A model generated the notes under the pieces. It ran no database searches, was not told where the DNA came from, and saw only the letters and a list, made by a program, of their open reading frames with translations. Below are positions 1-10,800 of a stretch of 64,000 bases of DNA, one piece after another. The position numbers and the translations under genes are program-made. Where the stretch lies: NCBI GenBank assembly GCA_022376515.1, contig WTXI01000048.1, positions 1 to 64,000 on the forward strand, written 5' to 3'. This DNA is from Lactifluus volemus (taxonomy: Eukaryota; Basidiomycota; Agaricomycetes; Russulales; Russulaceae). The first letter of the stretch is position 1. Each line of letters opens with the position of its first letter.

Positions 1-895
1 TGCATATGGATGCAACTGAGAAACCCGAGTTAGCTCAACAAAGGGCGAGTAGAATGATATTGAGCATACTGCTGCGATTGGGCCGACAGTATCCATTACC
101 CGCTTGATACCACCAACAGCACTGCTCCATGTTTCCATGGTTTTGATAGCTTTCTCAGAGCTACGGAGGGCATCACCTGCCAACTCCGCGTCTGGTCGCA
201 CAGGGGCAATCGTGATCGTTAAGACCGTGGCTGGCTCAGTTGCAGGTCCATCAGTGCTGCTCAAAATGATATCCAGTTCTACATGTAGGATGCTCAGCCA
301 GATGAATAAGAATTGTATGAAAAGACGAACCATGTTGGGGTTCACAGACAACATCCTTCCGTCCAATAAGGGTGTCCTTGTGCATTGTGCTTTTTGCAAA
401 AAGAGATACTGTAATGGCGGAGAGCGGTTGTACAGCGCTGCAAGAGGCTCAGTTGTAAATAGGAATAAAAATACGAGATTCCCACAAGGCTTCGATATTC
501 TCGTTCCATTCCACACGTTGTCCGACGCTCCGCACAGATCGTGTTTGCCATGTCCTCGGCCCGTCGCCACAGTAGCGTAGAATTGTCTTTTCTCCCAAGG
601 GGGTCTTGATGCGGGGAAGATGTGCGCCTTAAGGACTGCCAGGAAAAAAAAAGGTATAGTACTTATGAGAATAGTATCGCTAGGATACATACCGGTCACA
701 TGAACTGGAGCAGGGCCTGATGTGTTTCGCTGACCTGAGCACTGTTCAAAGTCGGTTATGTGAGAAAATATTGTAATGAAATTGAAGGAAGTGATGCACC
801 CTATTCCGGAGTTTGAGGACTTGTGCTGTTGTAATGGTTAACATCAACATCGGGCGGGGGACAGTTATTGACTCAGTATTCCGAGTCTGGATCAT
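1..895 (-). CDS. C2-NACHT-WD40 (NLR/STAND) protein 1, 5' part only
   Basis: This is the amino-terminal part of an NLR-type gene that runs off the left edge. The proposed start ATG is at 893-895, followed by a short exon and an intron. Later exons encode a C2-like domain that begins around the motif [12 protein letters not shown], which is seen intact in copies B and C. Here the exon has several one-base gaps relative to those copies, in AAT, CCCCCC, AAAAA and GGCC runs at about 560-630, so the C2 exon is not open as written. In contrast, the exon at 60-180 ([20 protein letters not shown]) is open here but broken in the other two copies. The role is inferred from family: fungal STAND proteins of this layout act in non-self recognition and cell death. 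Confidence 0.7.
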
Positions 896-1035
896 TGGGT
901 GTGTCCTTGTGCGAGAGCGATGGTAGCTACAACGGTAATGTTTGAGGACTGAGATACAGGAAAGAAGGAAGAGTTGAGCGGTTGAGGCAACGAAGCGTCA
1001 AAGGAGGAGGGCGCAGTGGACGTCGCCTGTCGCCT

Positions 1036-1056
1036 TATCGTGATATGATCACGATA
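1036..1056. promoter_or_regulatory. 21-bp dyad upstream of NLR 1
   Basis: The sequence TATCGTGAT-ATG-ATCACGATA is an exact inverted repeat of 9-bp arms around three bases. It lies about 140 bp upstream of the proposed NLR start codon. It is identical in all three units although the surrounding sequence has many differences. A dimeric regulator site is a reasonable guess; nothing in the sequence names the regulator. Confidence 0.45.
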
Positions 1057-1751
1057 GGCCTCTTGCCCTTTTTGTAGCCTGCTGGGACTAGAACATTGAC
1101 TAGGTCGAGCGTCTAGACCCACCTTTATAGTAGCTATGTCGTAACTAACACACACTGTTAATCCAATCCCTCAGCTCCACACCCAACAAATCACAGTGCA
1201 CTTAGTAGAGTCTGCCCGTCCTCGTCAAGTTCACCTGCCTGCTCCAGCTACGCCTCAAGTGCGATCCGCACCTGTGTGATGCATCGCGACGTAGTCACGG
1301 TGAAAGATCGTGATGTGGTCCGTTGGGCTTCTCATTACAACATGTACGACTCACGCTTCAGTTCACCATTTATTGTCTACATCATTCACAAGTTTCGGTA
1401 CGACAGCAACATCATATGACAGTTGATGTCATTCATATTGTCTTAGTCTTCAGGCTCGTGGTGTCCTCGCACTTGCACTAGCTCGTTCCACACTACTCAT
1501 ACCCACTTGTTCTTACGATGAAAAGATCACTGAATAAATGTCCTACTGGCACATAGAGCACATAGAACAAAACGTGAACAGTGGACCCTGACCGACACCG
1601 CCGATATGCAAAAGCCGAGGACTAACACATCAGAATAAAGTCCACCCTGTGCGATAATCGTGATTGCACCGTGTGGATACTGGGTCCTTGTGGGGCTGGT
1701 CTGCAGGCATGAATAAACTCAGCAGTAGAAGATGCACAAAAGGTACTACCA

Positions 1752-1945
1752 TCATGCCGGACCAGAAAGGATTTCAATAGTAGCATCGAGGCCTATTTTA
1801 GATCAGTTAAGCTTGCACCAGGTGGGTATGAGTTCTAGCAGAACGCACCATCGATTGCAAACGTTAATATGTCTATATCCGGGTCCTGTGGACTCGGAGC
1901 AGCGAGAGCGAGAATTGCAAAAGAGAGTGCCAAGATGGTCTTCAT
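1752..1945 (-). CDS. Small secreted peptide precursor, copy A
   Basis: A start at 1945 gives a classic signal peptide, MKTILALSFAILALA, followed by APSPQDPDI. Exon 1 (1,849-1,945) ends in a GTGCGT donor. The acceptor AAAATAG at about 1,793 joins a second exon (1,752-1,792) in frame, giving 45 residues and about 28 after cleavage of the signal. Without splicing the frame stops after IDGAFC at 36 residues. A TATA box lies about 95 bp upstream on the same strand. The gene is on the same strand as the NLR and ends about 860 bp before the NLR start. No cysteine-rich pattern or CaaX end is present, so it is not a standard pheromone or defensin. Function unknown. Confidence 0.55.
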
Positions 1946-2036
1946 AAACATCACTGTGCTCACAGCAAGTAATCTGAAAGAATATTAGGCTTCCGACGGT
2001 GATGATGTTGGTGAGAGAAGAAGGGAGGGGCCCCAG

Positions 2037-2044
2037 CTTTTATA
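2037..2044 (-). promoter_or_regulatory. TATA box of the secreted-peptide gene, copy A
   Basis: On the minus strand the sequence reads GGGGTATAAAAGC, about 92 bp upstream of the peptide start codon. This spacing fits transcription starting some 30 bp downstream of the box. The same arrangement is kept in copy B (14,432-14,439) and copy C (26,723-26,730, TATAAAAC). Confidence 0.6.
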
Positions 2045-2459
2045 CCCCAGACAGCTCGAGCTTGAACGCTATCAGAAGGACCGACTTGGAAGCACCACAC
2101 GTGCTACGGGCGATTTGGGTCCGTGGATCGGTTCATTACGATCAGCCACTTTCAAGTCCACTTAATCATCTGCCGCCGGCACAATCACAAATCACGAGCA
2201 GTCTTGAATGGCTGAATTGTCCCTCTCATTGCTTGCCTTCTCTCTCCCGGTGCATCTTCGATTTCATCAGTAACGAAGTGCCAAAGGGAGATCACGGGGT
2301 CATTGCGCATGGCGCGCCGCCTCAGTTATACGCCTGATGTCGTGACGTCACTTACAGCATAAACTTGCTTGTCCCGTCCATGTCATGTCCATACCGTAGT
2401 TTAGTTCGGTGTACTGCTTTGAGCCTTTGACCACGCTTCCTGTTCATCCGTGATAACCA

Positions 2460-3150
2460 ACACACCGCTAACCCAATTGCCATGCTCCACACACAATAAA
2501 TAATAGCGCATCAGAGCCCATCCATCCTCGTTCCGGGTTCATCTGGCTGCTCCAGCTACGCCCCAAGTGCCAACGAGTCCACCACACTGAAGAGTTCCGG
2601 TGAGCGGAGAGGTGGGCCCGTACCTGTGTTGCTGAGCTTACATCAGACTCAGACGGTAGCACGGAGAGTCAGAGACGGCGTGGAAGTGGATGGACGGCCC
2701 ACTCTCACCCGGCGAGCTTGTCGATCCATTCTCGCGACTGATGGTTCAAGTCGCTCAGAGACTACACATGGGTGAGTAAGTGGAATTCCCTGTGCGTGAC
2801 CAAAGGGGTGTGGTAATCACCTCGTCTTCCAACCGGGTAGATGGAGGTGTCGTTAATGTGCGAGCGGTGCGACAGCCGGCCAACGGCCCAGCCTGAGGTC
2901 TCGCTAACAAGTGAGAGCAAATAGTGGGAGGACCATCGAACAGACCAAGGAGGGAGGTTAGTAGCTTTTGAGGCTGGAGATGTCGGAACGATACAGTACA
3001 CCAGCTTGATAAGAAGACCGAAGTGCCGTGGCAATCATGACTGGCTGAAGGCAAGCTAACAGAGGTCCAAACAAACACGCATACAATAAGAGTGCGGTAA
3101 GGGTGACATTCGATTGAAGATAAAAAAGTACGCTTACCATAGCCACACTA
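2460..3150 (-). CDS. Unrecognised spliced gene, copy A
   Basis: On the minus strand all three units keep two conserved coding-like stretches. One contains PPWSVRWSSHYLLSLVSETS and HREFHLLTHV. A downstream stretch contains SREWIDKL and AVSDSPCYRLSL, which joins more cleanly in copy B. A TACTAAC branch-point-like sequence in copies B and C and GTAAGC after an ATG near 3,136 suggest introns. I cannot fix the start, the stop or the exon chain and do not recognise the protein. Coordinates cover the conserved stretch only. Confidence 0.3.
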
Positions 3151-3296
3151 TCTCAATTTCCAAATATCAAGTTGCTGCTCAATGCTTGCGCAAAATTTGT
3201 AGAGAAGGCATGGGCACTGCCAGTGAGTAGAGTTGAAAAGGTGGTGTCAACCTGACTAATCCAGACCTAATAAGGAAGGAGAGACTCGACGTCAAT

Positions 3297-4577
3297 GAGC
3301 CCACCCTCTCCTTGCTAGGTGGCAGCTCTCCTACGTCTATGTCCTCACATAACCCCTCCCGGCTGCGCCCCTATGCCTATGCCATGGGAGCAGATGTCCC
3401 ATTTGCTATCATCCTCACCTCCATACGATGTTTCGGCACCCTCCACAGCCGCCCCTCCCTCCAGTGCAACCTGCTCCTACCACTACTGCAGTAGCAGCAG
3501 AGCTTTCCCCACTCCCTGCCTGTTGTTGCTGCTGGTCCCGTGTCGGACGTCAAATGAGGTGATCGGAGCTTTCCGTCTAATCCTGGTATGTCCCTAGTTC
3601 TGCGACCCAGATATTTCGATTTACTCGTGCTTTCAGGCTAGGCATTGGCGAAAGAGCCCGTCCAGGATCAAAGTTTGCATCTCAACGTCTTAACCTCTGG
3701 ATATGGAAGGCTTCGCTGCTGTCTCATATCCGGACACGACACCATCGATGTCGGGACAGTGTCCCAATATGACATCAATTAATGCTCATCCCCATGTGCC
3801 GCGCTAACATCACCTCATCCCGAGGCCGTGACTCACCCAGCACCACCGGGACATTTTCCAATGTCTGTTCTGTCCCTCATGCCCCTTAGTGGCCTGAATA
3901 TGAGGATCCTTCCTCTGTTCCTTTGCCGTAAGCCCGAACTTCGTGTCACGATCAGCAGCTTGCAGACAATTGTTGTTCTTCGTTGGTATTAGTATTTGTA
4001 CACTGAGGTACGTTGATCCTTCGTCGACATTCTGGGTTTTCTGATTATTTGTATCCTCATAGCATCAATGTCGCACCCTGGTGCGTTGTTGGGAGCATAG
4101 TATGCCTGGGTATGAAGCTGGGGCTTAACCACGATCCTACGACGCAGCTCTCTGACGTCGTCAGCTCTGCATCCGTCTCTGGGGGTTTGCCCTCATCCAC
4201 CTCACCAAATGATACCAACATGGCACGGCTCAGCGACCGAAATAATTGTGGCCCGACATGTGTGAGCACTTTTTTTACTCGGTCATCCGTTTGCAGCAGA
4301 TGTCACACTATCAAGTTATACCGATTGCTCGGACTTGCCCCTCGCCGCCTCCTCGGCCACTCAGCAAGCCATTCTTCGGATTCAGCATGTGGTGGGGCCA
4401 CTCCCGGGCCTGTCGAGAATGAAGACCGCCGCATCGCCGATGGGTCCTCGGCCTCTTCTGCTGTACGGGTTGATGCATAGAGCCTCAAGTTACGGGCCTG
4501 TGGTGATGAACAGACCGAAGAGTGCATTCATTCGGTCGAAACGATCGGATATTGGAATTGTTGGTGGATCCAGGTAG
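3297..4577 (+). CDS. Pro/Ser-rich gene of unknown function, copy A
   Basis: The plus strand has Pro/Ser/Ala-rich reading frames at 3,312-3,600 and 4,150-4,577. The most reliable part is the carboxyl end, where MHRASSYGPVVMNRPKSAF and RSKRSDIGIVGGSR followed by a stop are identical in copy B (to 16,954). Frame changes between the segments differ between copies, so either introns or base-level gaps are present. I see no known domain. A possible intron ends in TTTCAG at about 3,640. Confidence 0.3.
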
Positions 4578-4779
4578 TTTTGTCATTGTATATACAGTAC
4601 AGGCTGCTCATGCAAATACAGATCACCGAAAAAAAAATTAATAACTTACACGAATGTGGCAGTGGTACGAACTGCACATGTCCCAGCCGCTTCAAATAAT
4701 CTACGGCGACGGATCATCACGGTCTAACTCCCCGTATACGTAACGAACCCGTATTTTACGACCGACCGTAACCGTAAAT

Positions 4780-5560
4780 GGTACAGTACATGGAGTGGTC
4801 ACGATCTACGCTTCGCCTCTTCGAACACCAACGACTCTGCCGCCGCCGCTCGCTCCAGACACAGATGGAGAAGCAGGTGTCGGCCCACCAGGTGACGGGT
4901 CTCTCCCCGAACTGCGGGTCTCACCCGCGTCACCCTCTGACCAGCCGAGCCATCAGGACACAACAGCATCCGCATCTACTGTCCCTCATCGAGCAAGCGA
5001 GGAGCCATCGTCGGCGACGGACGACCACGACGCCGACGCCGACGATGCCGATTGACGATCACCACCGGCACCATACTACCATCTGGTCCACCATCCTCGC
5101 AGGACGCCGTCGTGGACGGGCCGCACTCGATACATGGCAGTGGCAGCCGCACGCCACGGGAGCAGAGCACGAGTTCGCGCGAAGTACCGCCGCTACCTGC
5201 AGGCGCAGAGTCGGGTAGCACCACGTTATTGTCCGCTTCGCTCGCCAACGGCGTCTTGTCTTCCTCCACGACGGCGGCCGCGCAGGAAAACGGACAACAA
5301 CAACAACAATAACAAAAACGGGGTGGAGAGAAGGAGAAGGAGCCGGGCAAGCCACGTCGGACGATGCGTAAGCTGAGCCTGCATGCGCCCATGTTTGGGT
5401 TCGGGCTTGGGTTCGGGCTGGGTGGTGGTGGGCGGGAGAAGGACCGGGAGAAGGACCGGGAGAAGGATAGGGATCAGCTGGGGAAGAAGGAGGATGGTGG
5501 TGGTAAGAAGGCACTCAAAGTGCACCTACCGAGCGCATTTAGAAGCGTTTTTGTCTTCTT
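4780..5560 (+). pseudogene. PolyQ/Gly-rich low-complexity protein, copy A (stop inside polyQ)
   Basis: The frame encodes a Pro/Ser/Thr-rich start, a run of glutamines, the sequence MFGFGLGFGLGGGG, three REKD repeats and a Lys/Gly-rich tail ending near LPSAF. In copy B the same frame is open to a stop at 17,967. Here the polyQ codon CAA is TAA (about 5,309-5,311). In addition 69 bp holding the normal carboxyl end and stop are missing between two TTT triplets at about 5,540. These two lesions are not single-base gaps. No domain is recognised. Confidence 0.45.
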
Positions 5561-5788
5561 CCCCGATCGCTCTCGACTTTTTGTTCGTTCGTTCGTTCTC
5601 CACTTTATTTCTTTTAAAGATCAACTTTTTGTTTTTTGTATGCTAGCACTGCATGTATATATATACCAACTGTCATTTAGGGCAGGAATCACTATATAGC
5701 ATACCGGGTACTCTACTGCATCCATCCAATCTATCACCGGTCGGTAATGAGGTGTATTCACCTGGCTTTATGCGCTACCGCCTTGTTT

Positions 5789-7170
5789 TTATTCGTCGAG
5801 GGGGATATCTTCGACTGTATCGTAGAATTCGCGCGCGATGCGTTTCTGCACTTCGATGCTACTCTCCTCCTGGTTGGTTCACACGTTAGCGGTGCAATCG
5901 AGTTTTCAGTATCTTTGTACGTACCAGGGTCTCCGCTACGCCGCGGATGGCAAGGTAGCGTCGGCCAGTCAGGATCGCCTCCGTCACGATCCCATCGTGC
6001 AATACATCTTTGGAACCCGTGACGAAACCGCCAGCCTCTTGAAGGATTACGATGCCCGCCTAATGACCCAAAATGTCAAAGACTCGATGACGGTGTAGCA
6101 TTTTTAGTACTACGCAACGCAGACATCCCAAGGCCTTGAAGGGGGGGGGAGGAGGAGGAAGGAGAAGGCCATGATCTTGTGTTAGCGACAGAAACTGCGA
6201 AATACCAAAAAAAATTAAATTGTTTACCAGCATCCAATCTCCCTATCGACAACAGTGCCATCAAACGAAATTTTCAGCCCCTCGGAAGGAGAAAGACGAA
6301 CCAATACAAATCCACCGCGCCCTGAGCGACCAACCCAAAATTCAACGCGGCGCTGCCGACAGAGCGCAGCGCGTGCGCCATGACGCCGTGAGGCGGAGCA
6401 CCGGCGAGACGCGAAAAGCTATTCGCCTTTCGACGTATTGCTCTGGTCCGCGATCGGAGCCCCACTCTACCGCGATGAGCGCGCCTGCCAGACTGGGAAG
6501 TGGACGCGCTGCTACGGGTGCGAGTGGGAGGCGCTGAGGTTCCGGGTGCAGACGCGTGTGCAGGTAAGAGCCGCCGCCTCGCACGCCGGTGTTAGGAAGG
6601 GGTTGTAGATGACGCCTAGGACTGGGACGCGTTGGTCTATCAATCCTAGAGAGATGCACGCGTTGGGAAAGCCGTGAACAAAGTTGGTCGTCCCGTCTAT
6701 ATTATTTGTTTTGGTTAATAGATTTGTTGACGAAATGGCAAAAATATTCGGGGAAAAACCCCCCAAACTACTGTACTGGTTTTTTTTACGTACCGATTGG
6801 ATCGACGCAGAAAGTCGGCACATCCGTGAGTGGTGGACGAGTCCCGGACGAATACGACTCCTCGCCGATGCTGCAAAGAATATTCAGTTACAAAAATTGG
6901 GCTTTTTGCGTCCTTGAGAGAAGAGAACACGTTACAATTGAAAGTGGGGATATCCGCGCGCGATTTCTCCACGGACCAGATCTTCGACCTTGACGTCGTA
7001 CTCGGTCACAAGGTCTACAGCGTTCTTTTTCTCGCCGACGCCACCTGCGCCTGCGCGTTGGATCGCGTGCGATCCTTCGAGCATGAGGGCGCCAGCTTTT
7101 CTTGCGAGCTCGATCGTGAACTCGAGGATCTCTCGGAGTTCTGCAGAGCTAGCGGGTTATTACTAGCCAT
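5789..7170 (-). CDS. Inositol-monophosphatase-family protein, copy A
   Basis: Lithium-sensitive Mg-dependent sugar-phosphate phosphatase family. The start ATG at 7,168-7,170 gives MASNNPL, then one base is missing relative to copy B. The metal-site motifs are present in order: GEES after an intron, [14 protein letters not shown] split by an intron inside DPI/D, and WPWDVCAG near the carboxyl end. The last residues are SIEVQKRI, then [14 protein letters not shown]. Introns of about 50-100 nt use GT-AG ends. The [15 protein letters not shown] segment is intact here but broken in copy B. Length without introns is close to the family norm of about 270-320 residues. A cytosolic role in inositol or related phosphate recycling is inferred from the family only. 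Confidence 0.85.
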
Positions 7171-7296
7171 ATGTATGGATTGGCAGTGGGGGGAACAGAT
7201 AGTAAGTAATAACAGGCAAGGATCCGTTGATCGATGGTGATCAAGCGCTCAGCGATTCCCACAACTTACTCACGGTCATGATCACATTGGTTGGTG

Positions 7297-7777
7297 TCAG
7301 TGAGAATTAATTCAGTTATCCCATTCAAGTGACTTTCGAGCCCAGGTACAAAAGCTTTGCGTGATTCAGAAGCGAGCTTTGTGTTTTGTTTGATGTCTCG
7401 TCGCCCTCGTACTACACGCCTCCTGTCGACTGACGCGACAGCGGGATCACCAGTCACAACTCTCAGTGACAACCTCGCATTCTACGCACTCCCACTTTGC
7501 TTCGTTCACGCAGTCGCCGCCCTTCTCAGCGTGCTGAAATAAGACGACATAACCACTCGCTGCCAGTGCGCAAGCCTGAGGTGATAGAGTTGGGAGAGCC
7601 AGCTGCAAGTCGACGCGGGAGCACAACCCAAGTCACACATTCCTACTGAGCAATGACAGAGAGATGCATGGAGGCAGATAAATAATAGGGGAATGAAAAT
7701 TGGCATAAAATACTGTAGTTGCTGTCAGAAGAACCAGACTCTTTCCAGCTCAGCTCACTCAGAGACTTCGAATGAGA
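7297..7777. other. Copy-specific block between monophosphatase start and NLR end (A version)
   Basis: Copies A and B match up to 7,296/19,731 and again from 7,778/20,080, but the 481 bp between them here share no visible similarity with the 348 bp in copy B. The block contains the upstream region of the monophosphatase gene and the downstream region of the NLR. I see no gene inside. Confidence 0.7.
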
Positions 7778-7814
7778 TTGAAATATGGGACTACGAAGTC
7801 CATTTAGACTCGGA

Positions 7815-10800
7815 TTAACTGTGACTATATACTGTAGTCCAATCCAAACCATGCACAAAGTTGACAGATCTAGCTCGGTATAATGTCTGCCTGCAATCCA
7901 AACAGTGTTAGATCTCTGAAGATACGGTCGATGAATCTGTGGAATCCATAAAAAAAGTTGTCCTTCATCCCCACACATCCAACCATCACTATTGATTGAA
8001 AGCTTGTCTATAAAGTAGATCTTCTCAATATCTCCTGTGCTACCCTTCACGCGAATTCTGCGGTCTCGCGGGGCCGAGGCGGTGGACTGCCTGTCCGTAA
8101 CAGTAAGGGGTGATTCGGTAGATCCATTAGATGAGCCAGCTACGCACTCTCCTGTTGCAACATCCCACATGCGAATCGTGTGATCAGAGAGGCCGAGATC
8201 ATGTGCTGCCCATCTGGGGAGAATGCAACACAGTTGACCTATTGGCATGTCCAGTGAGCGGGCCTGCTATGACTTCTCCCGTTGCGGCATCCCACACGCG
8301 AATTGTGGATCGTACGAGGCTGAGGCGATGCGTTGCCCATCAGGTGAGAATGCAACAGAAACTACAGAATTGGTGTGTCCAGTAAACGGGCCTGCTACGG
8401 CCGCTCCTGTTTCACTATCCCATATGCGAATCGTGCATCTCGCGACCTGAGGCAATGCGTTGCCCGTCTGGCGAGAATGCAACAGAAATAGACACCACCG
8501 GTGTGTCCGGTAATCGGGCCGACCACGACGTCTCCTGTTGTGGCGTCCCACACGCGAATTGTGAAATCACCTGAAGCCGATGCGATGCGTTGCCCGTCCG
8601 ACGAAAACGCAACAGAGATGACAGGCTCGGTATGTCCAGTGAACGGACCCACTACGACCTCTCCTGTTGTGACATCCCACACGCGAACCGTGCAATCATA
8701 CGAGGCCGAGGCAATGTGTTGTCCATCCGGCGAGAATGCAACAGACCTGACCTCATCGGGGTGGTCAAATGGGCCCGCTACGACCTCTCCTGTTGTGGCA
8801 TTCCAGATGCGAATCGTGTTATCCCCAGAGGCCGATGCTATGACCTGCCCATCCTGTGAAAAGGCAATAGCAAAGACCGCTCTGGTGTGTCAGTGAACGG
8901 ACCCGCTACGATCTCTCCTGTTGCAGCATCCCACAGGCAAATCTTGCAATCTGCAGAGGCGAGGCGATGCGCTGTCCGTCCGGAGAGAATGCTGCAGAAA
9001 AAACCGAATTGGTGTGGCCAGTAAACGGGCCAGCTACGAGACCTCCTGTTGCAGCATTCCAGATGCGAATCGTTTTATCTCCGAGGCTGAGGCGATCCGC
9101 TGCCGTCCGGAGAGAACGCAACAGAAAAAATGGAATCGTATGTTGAGTAAACGGGCCCGCTACGACATCTCCTGTTGAGGCATCCCACACACGAACCGTG
9201 ACATCTTGCGAGGCTGATGCGATGCGCTGGCCGTCTGGCGAGTATGCAACAGAGAAGACAGCTCATGTGCCGGTGAATGGGCCCGCTACAACCTGTCCCG
9301 TTGTGGCATCCCATACACGAATCGTGCAGTCATCTGAGGCCGAGGCGATGTGCTGCCCGTCCGGCGAAAACGCAACAGAGCTGACAGCTTCGGTATGTCC
9401 AGTGAACGGACCCGCTACGCCCTCTCCTGTTGCGGCATCCCACATGCGAATTGTGCAGTCCCTTGAGGCCGAGGCAATGCGCTGGCCATCCGGCGAGAAT
9501 GCAACGGAACAGACCCATCGGTGTGTCCAGTAAACGGACCTGCTACGACCTCTCCCGTTGCAGCGTCCCACATGCAAATCGTGCGATCTCCGAAGCTGAG
9601 GCAATGCGCCGACCATCTGGTGAGAATGCAACAGAATAGACAGCGTCGGTGTGTCCAATAAATGGGCCCACTACAACCTCTCCACTTGTGGCATCCCACA
9701 TACGAATCGTGTGGTCAAGTGAGGCCGAGGCGATGCGACGCCCGTCTGGGGAGAATGCAACAGAGACAATCCATCAGTATGTCCGATAAATTGGCCCACT
9801 ATCCTTTCCCCCGTTATGGCATCCCACACACGAATCGTACGGTCTCGTGAGGCAGAGGCGATCCGCAGCCCGTCTGGAGAGAACGCAACGGAGTCGACGG
9901 TTCGCGATGTGCTAGAATCTCCATTTCCAACGTCGGCCAATGAGACAACTGTCCGCGTTCCAGAGACAATATTTGAGGGAATAGGTGAATGTAGTGCTTA
10001 GAAATATGAGAAGAGGATGGCGTGAAGGGCAATGCGGAGATATAGATATGAGGAGCGCTTCTTGCTATCGCCATCCCAAAATATCCCACAAACGCCGATC
10101 CATCATTCACCAATCCCCAAAATGCATCCACCTCAGTTTCAGAAGGCTGACCCAATAGTCACTACATGCCATATTCGATTATAGGATGTACGTACCTTCC
10201 GCTGGTCAGACCGCAACCATATCTTCAGAGATGACAATGCTCGCGAAGCAAAGCCCACACTGCTCTTGATGCTGAGCACCTCCAGCCAAAATAGAAACTT
10301 TCTCTCGAACAGGGTTCGAAGCTTTATGAAGAGATCGTGTTCTAAAGCAACGTGTTTTAAATGGTCACCCCAGAAAAGGCAGGCATATGATAGAGCTGGC
10401 GGGATATGTTTCGTGATTCGAGATTCCAAGTCGGGGACGTCATTGTTGGCGAAATACGACGACTCGAGATCACAGATGTTGAACTTGAGATGATCCAGCA
10501 TCAATCCAACGCAGGAATGTGCTAACTCATGGTGGGCTTCCCCAAGGTCGACATAAAACACCTCGCTCTTCTTATTCGTGAGAAAGTCGCGGAATGAGGT
10601 ATGGAGAGGAACGATTGGACGCGCTTCATTGGCTGGAGTCACGTTACTCAGAAGCGAGCCAAGGTGACGGAGCATCTCGAGAACGGGTTCAGAATCCTCC
10701 GGGTCATCGATGGGAGCATACCGTCTCAGAGCTACCAAGGATCGAAGGGAGAGAGGTTGACCGCAGCAAAAAGCTGTCCCATCACCGAGCGAAATAGGAC

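Noticed and set aside
104..580. Plus-strand 158-codon reading frame at the left end, repeated at 12,322-12,972 and 24,820-25,260
   Set aside because: It is antisense to the C2 and helical exons of the NLR genes, whose splice sites and domain matches are far more convincing.
1752..1945. Secreted peptide as a fungal mating pheromone precursor
   Set aside because: There is no carboxyl-terminal CaaX motif and the precursor has a conventional signal peptide, unlike basidiomycete lipopeptide pheromones.
8130..9930. Regular repeats of about 128 bp resembling a CRISPR or satellite array
   Set aside because: The repeats translate on the minus strand into consecutive WD40 motifs of an NLR protein; spacing is that of a coding module and the organism is eukaryotic.
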